In this document: piece by piece, positions 48,139 to 60,560 of the stretch
Layout of the letters: each line of letters starts with the position of its first letter
Numbering within the stretch: the stretch's first letter is position 1
DNA from: Himantopus leucocephalus
Lineage: Eukaryota; Chordata; Aves; Charadriiformes; Recurvirostridae
Length of the DNA stretch: 64,000 nucleotides
Assembly: GCA_003993805.1 (NCBI GenBank)
Contig: RSEF01000014.1
Span: 8,104,746 to 8,168,745 of the forward strand
Reading direction: 5' to 3'
Notes under the pieces: generated by a model
Databases searched by the model: none
What the model saw: the letters and a program-made list of their open reading frames with translations, nothing else
What the model was told of the DNA's origin: nothing
Made by a program: the position numbers and the translations under genes

Positions 48139-51100
48139 ATGGGTATCTTGGAGAAGATCTCCGAGATCGAGAAGGAGATCGCCCGCACGCAGAAGAACAA
48201 AGGTGCGGGCCGGCGGGGGGCTGGGGTTACCGGGGGAATCGGTGACCGGGGGTNNNNNNNNNNNNNNNNNNNNNNNNNNNNNNNNNNNNNNNNNNNNNNN
48301 NNNNNNNNNNNNNNNNNNNNNNNNNNNNNNNNNNNNNNNNNNNNNNNNNNNNNNNNNNNNNNNNNNNNNNNNNNNNNNNNNNNNNNNNNNNNNNNNNNNN
48401 NNNNNNNNNNNNNNNNNNNNNNNNNNNNNNNNNNNNNNNNNNNNNNNNNNNNNNNNNNNNNNNNNNNNNNNNNNNNNNNNNNNNNNNNNNNNNNNNNNNN
48501 NNNNNNNNNNNNNNNNNNNNNNNNNNNNNNNNNNNNNNNNNNNNNNNNNNNNNNNNNNNNNNNNNNNNNNNNNNNNNNNNNNNNNNNNNNNNNNNNNNNN
48601 NNNNNNNNNNNNNNNNNNNNNNNNNNNNNNNNNNNNNNNNNNNNNNNNNNNNNNNNNNNNNNNNNNNNNNNNNNNGCGGGTGCCCGGCACCTTGCTGCTT
48701 CTGGGGGCTTTAGGCAGTGGTAAATCATGGAAAGGAAAAATAGTAAAACCCGTAAGCTCTCGGGTTTATGGCCCATCCCTGTTACAAAGGGATTTCCTAC
48801 AGAAACAAGTATCTTTTTTTTTTCCCCCCTTTTTTTTTTAATCAGGTGTAAATTCAAATGTTTTGCTAAGAATAAGTCAATAAAGTACTTTTGCACGTGT
48901 GNGGGGGGGGGGGGGGGGGGGAATGTTGCATTTTTGCAGTGCTGGATGTCACTGGGTGTAAGGAGGGGCTTTTGCCCAGGGGTGGCTGTTCCCCCTGTGA
49001 TCCCTCCATCCTTAACTGGCTCCTTTCACCCATCCATTCCTGCACCTGCTCTCCCTCTGGCTTGCTCCTTTTACTTGGGAATTTTTTGGCTGCTTATTTC
49101 CCTCAAGTCCGACTTTCTATGCAGGATACCAGAAGGTTTGCTCTCGATGGCCAGTATTTCAAAAGGTTCCAGAACGCCTATGGGGGTAGCTCGCGTGTGT
49201 GGCAGTGGTTAAGATGTTGACTGAGATCCATAGCGTTTCTTTTTAGGAAGGTTCTTATTTCTAGAAGTGAATTAGCAGCAACTTTCTGTCAATGAGTTGT
49301 TACACTTGTGTTATTCCAGCCACTGAGTACCACCTCGGCCTGCTGAAGGCAAAGCTTGCAAAATACAGAGCTCAGTTGCTAGAACCCTCCAAATCCTCAG
49401 CCGCTAAAGGGGAAGGCTTCGATGTGATGAAATCTGGAGATGCCCGGGTGGCACTGATCGGTTTTCCTTCTGTGGGTAAGGTCAGTGAGTGTCTACATTA
49501 ACAACGTGGCACGCGTGTTTCCAGGTTTGTGGTTAGCAGTGGCTGTAAAGCAGATATCCATCTTCTCTTTGTCTTTTACCTTCTTGCCATGAGTTAACTG
49601 AAAGTTACTATATGCCAAGACATGAAAGTTAGAGCTAGGGGAAACACTCCTTCATCTTGTGTGCGGTGCCATGTGGTAACAGCCTGAAACTTGTGCTGTG
49701 GCTGGGCAAGACCTGCTGAGAATATAGGTGAGAGTACAGGATTTACCTTTGTTCAGCGAAAGCGCTGGCTGTCCCATCACCGCTTTAGTCCCTGTGCCCG
49801 GAACAGCCACAACATGACTTCTGAAAGCTGAGGAACACTTTGGTGTTGCTTGTTTTGCTGAAGATTTACCAGTGCTTCTTTTTATGTAACCATAGCGATG
49901 CTGATCTCTTGCATTTCAGTCCACGTTTTTGAGTTTAATGACCTCAACTGCCAGCGAAGCTGCGTCTTATGAGTTCACAACCCTGACGTGTATCCCAGGA
50001 GTCATAGAAGTAAGTAGGATTTTCCTCCCTTTGGCTTAGTAGTGGTAAGAAACCCAGACGTGTAAATGTGTCTGTTTACACCAATTACACTTGTGCTACC
50101 ACTAAGAAGCAGTGATATCCAAAGGTCTCTGCTGACTTCTGCTTTAAAGTTTAGGAGGTTGCGAGTACTTGTGGCATGAGGTCTTCTGCAACCTGCAGTG
50201 CTGATTTAGCACTTCCCGTGGCTACATAACTCTTCAGGATTGACTGCCTGAGTGGGGTTTCATACGCTGCCGTTTGACTGACCAGAGCAATACAATTCTC
50301 AACTGAATTTTTTATAACCGCTGTTGGCGCCATTGACCAGATGGCTGGAAACCTTGACAGATTTGTTTTTAATGAAGCTTTAAAAGAGGCAATCTGTACT
50401 GTGATCAATTTGGAAAGAAAATACAACTACTCCTGTCCTTGAGGAGTTTTATTAGTGGTGGCCTAAGCATCCATCAGTAAAGCAAATGATAAAGGGCATC
50501 AAACTGAAAAGTGTCCAAGAGTAATGAGAAAATTTGGGTCAGAATTGAAAGCGGAGTTAAATAATGAAAGTAACCGTATTGGTGTTAAAACGAACACAAA
50601 TATTGTAACGCATCCAAATGCAGCCGTGAGCTGCAGTCACTCGTTAAAGCCATTACTGAGGGCTTCACTGCAACAATAGCTTGAAAGCTAATGCCCCTGC
50701 AGATCTGATGAATGAAAGTCTCCCGTTATTTCCTGGCGTTGTAAGACCTGCAACACATCTGAATAGTTCTGATCCATCTCGGTAAGAGCTGGTGGCACTT
50801 GTTTGTTACAGTGCTTCCTCATTAGACCAAGAAAGTACGTGTGTGGTGTGGTTTTTTTTTTTTTTCTTTCCTTTCCATTTCACCAACTCAGGATAACACT
50901 ACCCTTGTACTGTGCTGTTTTCCTGGTGCTTTGTCAAACTGCAATCATGTGATGCTTCAGGAGGTTGGGACCTCACTTACTGTGGTATGTGGTGTTGAAT
51001 GTTGAACGCAGCTTCAGAGGAAACACTCTGGAGGTTCCCTCAACAAAACAGAGCCTTCAGCTTTGTGCAAAGCTGTCCTGCTCGGTCGCTTTCATTCAGT

Positions 51101-54100
51101 TTCTCTCTCTGCAGGCTCTGGACCCCAGCATGGGCTTGGGGCTTTCAAGGCAGTTCACGTGCCCTGCACAAGGCTTTCAGCTTTCCATCCTTCTGTTTCC
51201 TTTTCAGTATAAAGGAGCCAATATTCAGCTGCTGGATCTGCCTGGAATCATCGAAGGAGCAGCACAAGGTTGGCTGATCTCTGTGTTCATGTGAAGTATG
51301 GATTTGCCCTCAGTAGCATACCTGGGTGTCTCAAACGTTAGCAGGTTTCCTGGGCCAATAGTTCCCATGTTGGCTTTCCAAATTTTAGAGTCCTTGATCT
51401 TATGTGAGGCACGATTCTTATCCCTGAGCCCACGTAAGGTTCTATATGTAGCAGAAAGATGCTTTTCTGGAGGTGGGAACCAAAGCAAGCCAGTCACTTC
51501 TCACCTTCTTGCGTGAGTGTTATCTTGCTCATCTGTTTTCTGGTACAGAAGAAATCTAAAGAAAGATGCTAGAGAGGCGGGGAGGGGGGGAAATTGCAGT
51601 TAAACAGTAACCTCTTTTGACTAATTTCCTGAGTTCCTGCCAGTCCTCGCATAACTCCTGATTCTGGGAAGAGGTGTTGGCTTTGTCCTTCTGCTGCTTC
51701 ATTGTCCAGATTGGCTGGTTGTGTCAGAAGATGCCTTAGGAAACTTTGGAAAGTCTCCTAATGGTCTTATTTTTTTAATGTTTTTGGGTTTGGGTTTTTT
51801 TTTTTCTGTGTTGGAGGATCATGGCCTGATTAATAAGGTCTCTTTCCTCTTTCACCAGAAAGCGTACGTAACTTCTCTGCACAGGCGCCATAGCCCCACA
51901 TCACTGTTCTGGGTAAGCTGTCCCTGCTGCCTGGAGCTGCTGCCATTGTATGTGTCTGGGGCTGTCTGTCCTGCTGGCAGAAACGTCGTTTCCACCCATG
52001 CAGCCGTACTCAGATCGCTTTACACACAAACACTAGTTCATGTAACCTGTGGTGGAGGAGAAGCAGCAAAGAGTATTTGTTAGGGCTTGGGCTGGACATA
52101 AGACAGTGTGGATGGACCAGATACGCTCACTCAGAGCCCCCCCAGCAGCTGACTATAACCAGTACAGCACTGCAGGTTCTTTTTCCTTGTTTCCAAGCAG
52201 CTGTGCAGGGCAGGAGTCCCCATCTGTCACAGAACTCCTAGATGGTTTCTCTCGCTGATGTATGGCCATCTCCTCTCTCCTCAGGGAAGGGCAGAGGTCG
52301 GCAGGTGATAGCTGTAGCCAGGACAGCAGACGTTGTTATTATGATGCTGGATGCTACGAAGGGTGAAGTACAGAGGTAAGTGTGTGCTTCTGGGCACATG
52401 GAGCTGTGGGGTGGTGGGCCAGGTCCAGGGGTTCCCCATGCCCAGAAAACGTGCCAGCTCCCTGTGTGTCCTGTGCTTGTTGGGGAACCAGGATGTTATG
52501 AACCAACAGTATTTAAGCTGTTGAGTGCGAGGTGGAGGTTGTGCTCCACTGGAAGCACGCTGGCTAACTGGGAGCAGCATTTACAGAGCTCTCTACAGAT
52601 CTCCACTTGGGCTTCTCATCTGAAGGATTGTTCCCACAGGATGGCGGTTAAGAGGCAGGGTTGTCAATCTAGATTTCCACCACAGACTCTGTCCTGCGTT
52701 AGCTGTGGTTTTTAGATTGTAGTGAAGACTTCTGGCAAGGCTGTGTCAATAGGATAGCCAAAAAGGAAAGGTATGTGTGTCACCTGACTGCGCTCAGTCT
52801 CACAGGTACTAATGTGCAGTGTCCCTGCAGGGCCCTGCTGGAGAAAGAACTGGAATCTGTAGGAATCCGGCTGAACAAAAGCAAACCAAATATCTACTTC
52901 AAGGTGAGGTTTCCTGGGCTGCTGCAAGCACAGCTTGTGTCTGGCTGCGTACTCAAAGCCGAGTTCACTGTGTGCCGTCCCTCGTGTTCGACAGACTGAA
53001 GCGGGGGTTGTGGATTTTGCAGACCGTTCTTATGTTGCCTTATTGCCTCCCTGCAGCCGAAGAAGGGTGGAGGTATCTCGTTCAACTCAACTGTCACGTT
53101 GACTCAATGCTCCGAGAAGTTGGTGCAGCTCATCCTCCATGAATATAGTATCCTTTCGTAAAATGGGAGACCTTAAGCCATCAGCAGCTCACGAATCAAG
53201 TGGTACCTGCTGTGGGACAGCCGTGCTGTGTCTTTGGTGCTTTCTGGGCTGAGAACAGGCTTTCACAAGCAAGCTCAGCCCGTTGGCTCACAGCAACGTG
53301 TAGATGTGTTGGGATTTGGGCCTTGACAATGTTCACCTCAGAAATCTTCAATGCTGAGGTCCTCTTCAGAGAGGATTGTTCCCCTGATGAGTTCATTGAC
53401 GTGATTGTAGGCAACAGGGTCTACATGCCGTGTCTCTACGTGAGTATCTCAGAAACAGCCTGCGTTCTGCTCCATTATTTGCTGAAGGAAACGCTGGGTC
53501 TTCCTCGTTCCTAAAGCAGTAGTGATTTGGGGTTTAAGAGGTGGAAAGCACTGCTCAACAGGGAGCTTTTTATAAGCTTTACTTGCGCGGCTGTGCTCTG
53601 TGCGTGTTCCCTGTGCCCTCTTGTGGCTGGCTGCCGCGGAGCAGGACGAGCTGCGTGTCCTGGTGGCATGGGGTTCGCTCCTACAGTGCGGAGCCGTCGG
53701 TTCCTGTGCTGCAAGCTCTGCGCTTGGGTGTTTGCTGCTGGTCACGTGTGCCAGAGGTCACGTAATGGCTCTATTTGATAGTGACTCGGTCTATAGTGAA
53801 ATCCTGCAGAACGTGTTTGCAAGTCATCCCAAAGGGAGAACTTTAAAAGGCCCAAACTTACATTTAGCCTTCTGAATTTCGACAGTTTATTTTACTAAGA
53901 GGCTTGGCCTGCCCTCTGGCTGACAGGATCAGAGTTTCTGTTCCAGATGCTGGAACTACCTTGTTGTACCTACATGTACATGTCTTCCTTGCAATGTTGC
54001 TAAATTGACTTCCTAAAGGGCGTGTTGTTTTTCCTTTGACTTAGGTTTATAACAAGATTGACCAGATATCTATGGAGGAAGTGGATCGTCTTGCTCGGAG

Positions 54101-56241
54101 ACCCCACAGTGTTGTAATCAGGTAGGAGCCTGTCACGCTGCCTGATGTACCGGCCCGGATGGTGTGGTGGTTCATTTCATACCCCTTGCTCCAGCTTCTC
54201 CCAAGAAGGAGCTTCTCACAGGGCTGCCTGCAGCTGTCGGGGTGAGAAGCAAAGCTGCTGTGCAGCTTTTTCCAGGCTTCCTTCCCCTGGAGAGACAGGG
54301 TGCTTGGCTTCTCCACACTGTCTGCAGGCCAGAGTAAGCCAGTCTAGCTTGTTTCCTTAGAAGTGCTGATATATCTCACTGGGGCTTTGCTGCTTCAAAG
54401 CTCTTTGCCCTTTTGAAAGCCGTATTTATTTCACCACGTGTTTTTCCTTTGCTGGCCTTGTTAAAGACTCTTCCCCTTGTTCCCTAGCACTTCAATAAGA
54501 CGTTTCACCTTGTTCTTCTGGATCTCTAAATTACAACAGCAGTAAACACATACATACATGTTCCTGATGTTTTGCAGCTGTGGCATGAAACTGAACCTGG
54601 ACTACTTGCTGGAGAAGCTCTGGGAATACCTGGCACTTACCTGCATCTACACCAAGAAACGAGGACGTAAGTGACCATTAGCTGAACACAAGTTTTGAAA
54701 GGCACAAAGGGCTGCTGCTCATCGAAGGCAGACAGGCTGCCAGCGGGGCTCGGATCCCCGGCTGTCAGTGATCTCTTGTGTCTTGAAATGCTGCAATTAT
54801 GCTGTCCCTAAACGGCTTTCAGCTCTTGGGAAATGCTTTCTGTTCCACCTGATCCAGCCATGTGTATATCCCACCACAGCCCTCCTATTCTCTCTGCACT
54901 AGAAGAGCTGAATTTTCATAAGGCTTTGCATGTTGATATAAGGAAACAAAGTTTGCAAGTTCGTGGCTTGCTTCCTTATTATGCACACTCTGTGATGAAC
55001 TCTTCAGCCCATCACTACCCAGAAGAGGTCTCCTCTTCCCGCTGTGAGGGGTTTGGTGATTTCCCATGCCAGGCTTCTGAGGTTCGGGAGTGCCTTTGAT
55101 CCTCCTTTTGCTTTATAATTCACTTGCAGCTTCTGCCAGTGATGAAGGCACGTCTGTAACTCGTTCCTGTTTGTTTGTGAACAGCTGTGACTCTTGAACT
55201 TGGGTGGATGTGTGAGGAGATTAAGGAACTTCCTATGAGCTTGTTAAGATATGAAATCTTGGGGATTTTACAGAAAACTGCAGTGTGGTTTGGTTTTATT
55301 TGGGCTGGTGTGTTTTGACTTGGGTGGTTTTGTTTGTCTTAAGTCAAGTATGAACTGATTTGATGCTTTCAAGTACCTGGATACCTGTTCTGTCTGGGAG
55401 CGGGCAAGTGTAACGGGAGGAGGAATTTGGGAGTAGTAAGCACAAAGCAATTTGAGATGATGTCAGCATGTTAGAAAACACTTGATGGAAATCCAATACT
55501 TTTTTTCCTCCCTCTCCTGCTTCTCCACAGAGAGACCAGACTTTACAGATGCCATTATTCTACGGAAAGGGGCCTCTGTGGAGCATGTGGTAATTTCTCT
55601 GCGTCTTTTACATTTCCTTGTCTGTAGAAGGCAGGTTCCTCTTGGAGCCTGCTGTGATTTGTGTTTCGTAAAGCTCAGGATATGTCAGTGTTTAGTTGGG
55701 CTTCTCCTTTTGTTACCTTTACTGATTGCATTTGCCTCAGGCTTCTTTCCTAGCTGCTATGAAAGGTTAAAAATAAATTACTTAATGCAGTCCAGTGAAA
55801 AAGCACATGGAAGCAGCGGAAAGAGGTTTTCTGTGGACTAGTGATTCCTGTGTGTCTGTTCTGCATTCCTTCAAGTGCTGTTTACTGGCTTCTAAAGTCG
55901 CTATTGTAATTTCTGACATAGACCTGAGTTGCTTCTCGTTCCTGGATAGTGAGCAAGTTGTTTGCAAAATAGTGTCATTGCACTGCCTCACATGCTGTCT
56001 GTCTGTCTTGCAGTGCCATCGAATTCACAGATCATTAGCCAGCCAGTTCAAATATGCCTTGGTGTGGGTAAGTGTTTAACAGCAAGTGAAATCCGTGTCA
56101 TCGGGTATCTCTGACTGGTCTTCTCCTAACCCTTCTCTCCCTTTTGCTTTAAAGGGGACAAGCACAAAATACAGCCCGCAAAGAGTGGGCTTAACCCATA
56201 TGATGGAGCATGAAGATGTCATTCAGATCGTAAAGAAGTAA
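48139..56241 (+). CDS. DRG2: Developmentally regulated GTP-binding protein 2
   Basis: DRG2 is a cytosolic TRAFAC-class GTPase of the Obg/DRG family, stabilised by its partner RWDD1 (DFRP2) and linked to translation. Exons: 48139-48202, 49320-49480, 49920-50009, 51208-51268, 52285-52375, 52831-52903, 53057-53147, 53342-53439, 54045-54121, 54578-54666, 55531-55589, 56014-56067 and 56155-56241. They join to 364 aa, the size of the human protein. An N-terminal helical region is followed by G1 GFPSVGKS (69-76), G3 DLPG (115-118), G4 NKID (246-249) and a C-terminal TGS domain from about 290. Intron 7 is U12-type GT-AG; intron 4 begins with a weak GTTGGC donor. Intron 1 holds a 422-base gap that does not touch coding sequence. 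Confidence 0.97.
48254..48675. other. Assembly gap (422 N) in DRG2 intron 1
   Basis: Unknown bases begin about 50 bp after DRG2 exon 1, in G-rich CpG-island sequence, and end well before exon 2 at 49320. No coding sequence is missing from the reconstructed 364-aa product. Confidence 0.95.
48901..48921. repeat. Poly-G tract with an unknown base
   Basis: A run of G broken by an N at 48902, in DRG2 intron 1. Like the poly-C tract at 36.8 kb, it marks a difficult homopolymer whose length is uncertain. Confidence 0.8.
53148..53341 (+). other. U12-type GT-AG intron in DRG2
   Basis: The 5' splice site GTATCCTTT at 53148 is the exact U12 GT-type consensus. A branch-point-like GGCCTTGAC (53319-53327) puts the adenosine at 53326, 15 nt before the end of the terminal AG at 53340-53341. 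The intron lacks a strong polypyrimidine tract. Joining 53147 to 53342 completes a Lys codon and gives [15 protein letters not shown], as expected for DRG2. At 194 bp it is short for a U12-type intron. Confidence 0.93.
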
Positions 56242-56496
56242 CCCTCTTTGCTGGTGCCTGGCCTTGTCTTTAATCACTAGAATTGGAACTGACCACATAA
56301 AAGCAAAACTAAACACAAAAAAAAAAGGAAGAAAAAAAGAAAAAGAAAAAGGGAGACGTGTTCTACAGCCAAGAAAGCTTCTGTGAAGCTCCTTCTCTTG
56401 GAGAAAGGCAAAAATGAGGCTACTGTACTCGCAGGTGGGGATGGGGAAGATGGGTTTCCATCTTGCAGCATTTCAGACAATGTAATGTTTCTTAAA

Positions 56497-56502
56497 AATA
56501 AA
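56497..56502 (+). terminator. Candidate DRG2 polyadenylation signal (proximal)
   Basis: AATAAA about 255 bp after the DRG2 stop. A second AATAAA at 57537-57542 is followed by GT-rich sequence, as expected downstream of a cleavage site, so alternative 3' ends are plausible. Confidence 0.5.
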
Positions 56503-57536
56503 AAAGGAGCCAATTTAGGACACAGTTCCCACAGACAGCAGTGTCCTACCCCTAGTAGGGTTTGCACATGGATCCGTGTGTTAACCTACCAGTGGCTTGG
56601 TTAACCGGTTGGAAGTTTATGGGTTTCTGTGAACAAATCTGGCCTTGTGCTTTGGGATGGGGAAGCCAGGGCTTGAGAGAACATTGCTGATGCTTTGCTG
56701 GTTATCCATTCACTTAATTTAAGCGTTGATCTGAAACAGAAACAAAGTTCTCCCTCCCCTGCTTATTGGACACTTTGTCTCTGCCACTTTCACCATTGGA
56801 GGCTTCAGTCTCTGCATCTGAGACAACCCCTGGTGGATTTATAATGGTCCCACCTCAATTAACATTAAAACGTGGCACTCTGTGCCTCTCCTTAGCTCTG
56901 CAGTAGGGTTTGTAGGACATCCTGGTCCAACTGGTACTGAGAGAGATGAGAAATGAAAACCTTGTTAACAAATGATTAACCTGGCCAAACTGCAGCAGGG
57001 TACGATCAAAGAGCCATAGTCTGCAGTGAAGATTCACTTCTGGCATATCGCTCGTCTGAGGAGCTGTCTTGGGAGTTTCCTCCTTTGCTCTTGTCGTGCT
57101 CGTTAGTCCCCAAGAGTATTGCTGGGGATTCACTTCTTTCTCAGTGATGCCCCTAAATTCCAGTATCAGCTCTTTGAGCTCAAAGTACCATCCCACGCCG
57201 TGGGTTTTACCGCAGCCCTGTTAAACATTGTTGCTTGTCTGGATATTTTTCATCAGAAATCTGGGATTTTTCTAATCATGCTTTTTCATTGAATACTGAT
57301 GCTAAACAATTCAGAGTGCCTGATAGAGAACAGCTCTTTCCTTCTGGGATCAAGAGTTGCCAATAGCTTTTCTTTTCTTTCATTGAAAAAGGGTTCGGTC
57401 TGATGTGGATTCTTAACTGTGAGGACAGGTCTGATCGCAAACTTGTCTGAGCAGGGCTCCTTCCCTCTCCTTTGTGCTCCTCCCCACCCCTCACAAACTG
57501 ATCGAGCGGAAATGGAAGGATTATTTTATTTGAGAA

Positions 57537-57542
57537 AATAAA
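57537..57542 (+). terminator. Candidate DRG2 polyadenylation signal (distal)
   Basis: AATAAA in the context gagaaaataaaagttgc, with the GT-rich stretch ggtttggtgtgttttc about 50 bp downstream at 57590-57605. This is a better-formed signal than the proximal one and would give a 3' UTR of about 1.3 kb. Confidence 0.5.
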
Positions 57543-57559
57543 AGTTGCTATTTCATGTG

Positions 57560-59160
57560 AACTGTAGGTGTCTGCCTGCAGTGGGTAGACGGTTTGGTGT
57601 GTTTTCTAACTCTCTTTTTTACCGTCGGCCACCTGAGGAATCCTGGATGCTGTTGCAGGAGGTTGTAAAGGGGAATAGATTGTGAAGCTGCTGTAAGAGG
57701 GCTCCGAGGCTGGAGGGGACGTGATGAGGTGTGATGGGAGATAAATAGATATTATACACCATACCCAAGCTAAGAAGGTGACTTTGAACTCTGTAAGTTC
57801 CCTTTCCTGTCCCTGGCTTTGTTCACAGCTGGAGTGCTGAGCAAATCCCGACCGCGGTGACAGCTAGCGGAGAATGAGCTCCAAATTAGCCGCATTATGG
57901 CTGAGCTGGCTGGAGAAAGCAGGCACTTCTCTGTGTGAATTGGGTGGGATGCCGTTCCAGCACATTAACTTGCCCTTTAAATTTCCTGTGAAGGTTGCGC
58001 AGGCAGAGCTGCCCGCACAAAGAGTTCTTTTGGTTTCATTTCGTCCCCGAGTTTCTGACTTTTCGCTCCAAACCCAGGAGCCTGCCAAGCCCCGGCACGC
58101 CAACGGGCAGCCAGAACTGCTGACTGGGCTTTGTCCTTAGGCCAGGTAGTGTGTGGAGTTGGGGACACTTGCCTGAGGCTGAAATGCACAGTATTAACTG
58201 CTAAAGCGTGTCCTTGGTGGGTTAGTGCCTACCTCTCAGTGTGCGCGGGTTTCAAGTTCACTAGTCTAGCGTGCCATCATTAAAAAACCCTCTGTCTAAT
58301 TAGCCTTACTCTTCATGTAGGAAATTGGGCATTTTATCCTGTTCAAAATGAACTGATACATCACTAAATTAGGAGTGGGAATGAAGTAAAAATAGTTAAG
58401 CCAGAAGAAGCTAACTTTTTCTTAGTGGGAGTAGCTTTTTTAGCAAGCAAGTTTATAGCTGTATTTGAAAATGCATGCGTTTAATTGCAGTGTTCATTCT
58501 TCCAGACGGCTTCCCTAATTGTTTTGTGCTAACGTAATAAGCTGCAAACATTGCAGTTCGGTGCAGGAGTGGGTTTGCCTGAAGATCCCTCCGAATCCTG
58601 AGAAAGCAAGGTCCTAAGGTCAGGGGGAAACGTACTGCAGCATTAGCATCGTACCAGAGCTTCCTGAGGTTTATGGAATTGGCCAGACCCCTCGTTAGCT
58701 CTGTGGGGGAGCTAACGAAGGGAGGTGTGCTCAGAACCTCCTTGCTGGGTGTTTTTGGAGAAATGCTTTCTTCTGTGTGGGAGGATGGGGGGCGGTTGCA
58801 GGTAGGAGCTGTGGGTTTGTCCCCCTCAAAGAGCCGCACGCCGCATTTTCTCCGCTGTACGAGGGAAGGCTCGGCTGGACGATGCTCAGAGAACCCCCCC
58901 CTCAGCAAGGCTGGCTGGTGGTCTGTTCTCCTGCGCTGCAGCCCCCTGCCATTCCTCTGCTCTCTCAGCCAGCTCTGCTTTCATTAGCACCGTACCCGGC
59001 TCCCGGAGGGCTGCACCGATCCTGCCCTGTCCCTGGGCCGTGCTCGCGGAGCATGGCCGTGCATCGCTGCTGAGCGGCGCTCCGGGTGTGAAGCGGGGTG
59101 GATCGGCTTCGCTACAGTCCATCAGCCACCCTCCATCTAGTCCTGGAAACAGCGATGGCC
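57560..59160. other. DRG2 downstream intergenic sequence, no gene recognised
   Basis: No recognisable exon, repeat or RNA gene on either strand. Composition changes from AT-rich to GC-rich toward 59 kb. Confidence 0.5.
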
Positions 59161-60560
59161 CGAGGCGTGCTCTGTTTAAAATGCCTGTTCCAGGCAATCA
59201 AGCAGGTTTGATTGGCTGAACACTCCTTTTATAATTTAATTTAGTCAGGAATCGTTTGTAAAGTAATAAAAAGAGACTCTGACTCCAAATACATTCATTT
59301 AATTCAATGAGAGACAGTTACTGCGGCGGGCTCGCCTCAGCCAGCTTCCCTCAGCCCATCACGCTGACATCTTAAAGCGCTGCTCAGGGCTGTATATAAG
59401 AGTCACGATCCACAGTGACAGCTTAATTGTTTCAAATGCTGACAAGGGTCACCCCAACCAGGCATCGCGCATTGTGCGGGGCTGGCTGGGGAGGCTGCGG
59501 CGAGGAGGATTTATGGCTGGCAAATAGTTTTGAATTCCTCTGGTTGCGCCTGCTAAATGATGAACCTGCCCCTTGGGGACTGGGGCTATTGATTGTAATT
59601 TGCAGTTAAGCCCTCTCTTTCTGAGGAATCAGCATAATAAATACCCACCGCATTACGGCAGGGACGTGTCTGCACGGAGGAGAAAGGAGCAGAGCTTTTC
59701 CCAGCTCAGGTGGTGCAGTGCGGGATGCTCTCGCTGCCCCTGGGTTTGGGAGAGCCGCGGGGGCTCCATCGCTGCGGGAAAATGGTCCCCAGTTTGGTGT
59801 GATGCAGGAACCCAGTGCTGGAGGAGGGGAGGATGGAGCTCTGGGGCTTTTTGCCCTGCTGATCCCAGATGCTCTGTGAAGGCAGGTGGAAATTCCCTGC
59901 CTGTCCCGAGGAGGAGAGGGCAGGCCAGTATTTGTCGGGGTGATGGGTGTCTGGATCCCTTCTCTGTGCCCGGCCTGGGCAGACGGTTGGTCCCAGCTCC
60001 ACTTTGGAGAGGGGTGTGAGGGAGGGGGTGTGTGTCCACCCCCATGTCCCTGCGATTTCTTCTGCTAAAATTGCCCTGAGGGCAGGAGTGCGTCGGGGCC
60101 ATTTACCGGCTGTTCATATCTGGGGTTTGTGATACTGAGAGGTGGTGCAGATCTACGTCCCGGCAGGGAAGGGGCTGTGGGACTGTCCAGCCGTGTCACC
60201 GGGGGAGGAAGGGACAAGGACAAGAGCTGGCTGCCCCTCACCCCTCCAGCCGCTCCCTCCCTGACGCTCCCCAGCTCTGCAGAGGGAAGATTAGCTCCCA
60301 TCCCTCCGCTCATGAGTAGAGATGAGAATAATAGCAGTCATCAAATATGCATTGGATAGCAGCAGCCTGCAGCTGCCGTGCAGCAAATATGGTCCTGCGG
60401 CTGCCGGGGGAGTGACGGTCCCTGGTGGAGAGCAAGGCCAAGAACACGACGCCGGCAGAGCCGGGGGCTTCGGGGCAGCGCCGAGGTGGCCCAGTGCCAT
60501 GCAGGCGAGCTAGGCTACCCCAGGTGAGTGGCTGTGTGTCCCCTAGCCGGGTGGCATGTC
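59160..60560. promoter_or_regulatory. Candidate regulatory island upstream of MYO15A (inferred)
   Basis: An AT-rich island within GC-rich sequence, dense in factor-type motifs: inverted CCAAT at 59211-59215, several homeodomain-like TAATT cores at 59230-59305, TATATAA at 59393-59399 and an octamer-like ATATGCAT at 60345-60352. No exon is seen. By synteny the next gene is MYO15A on the plus strand, a hair-cell myosin, so an upstream enhancer or tissue-specific promoter is possible. This is inference from composition and position only. Confidence 0.3.

Noticed and set aside
47816..48841. Long frames on both strands across 48-49 kb
   Set aside because: They exist only because the 422-base N run is read as open; only the DRG2 first exon at 48139 is supported.
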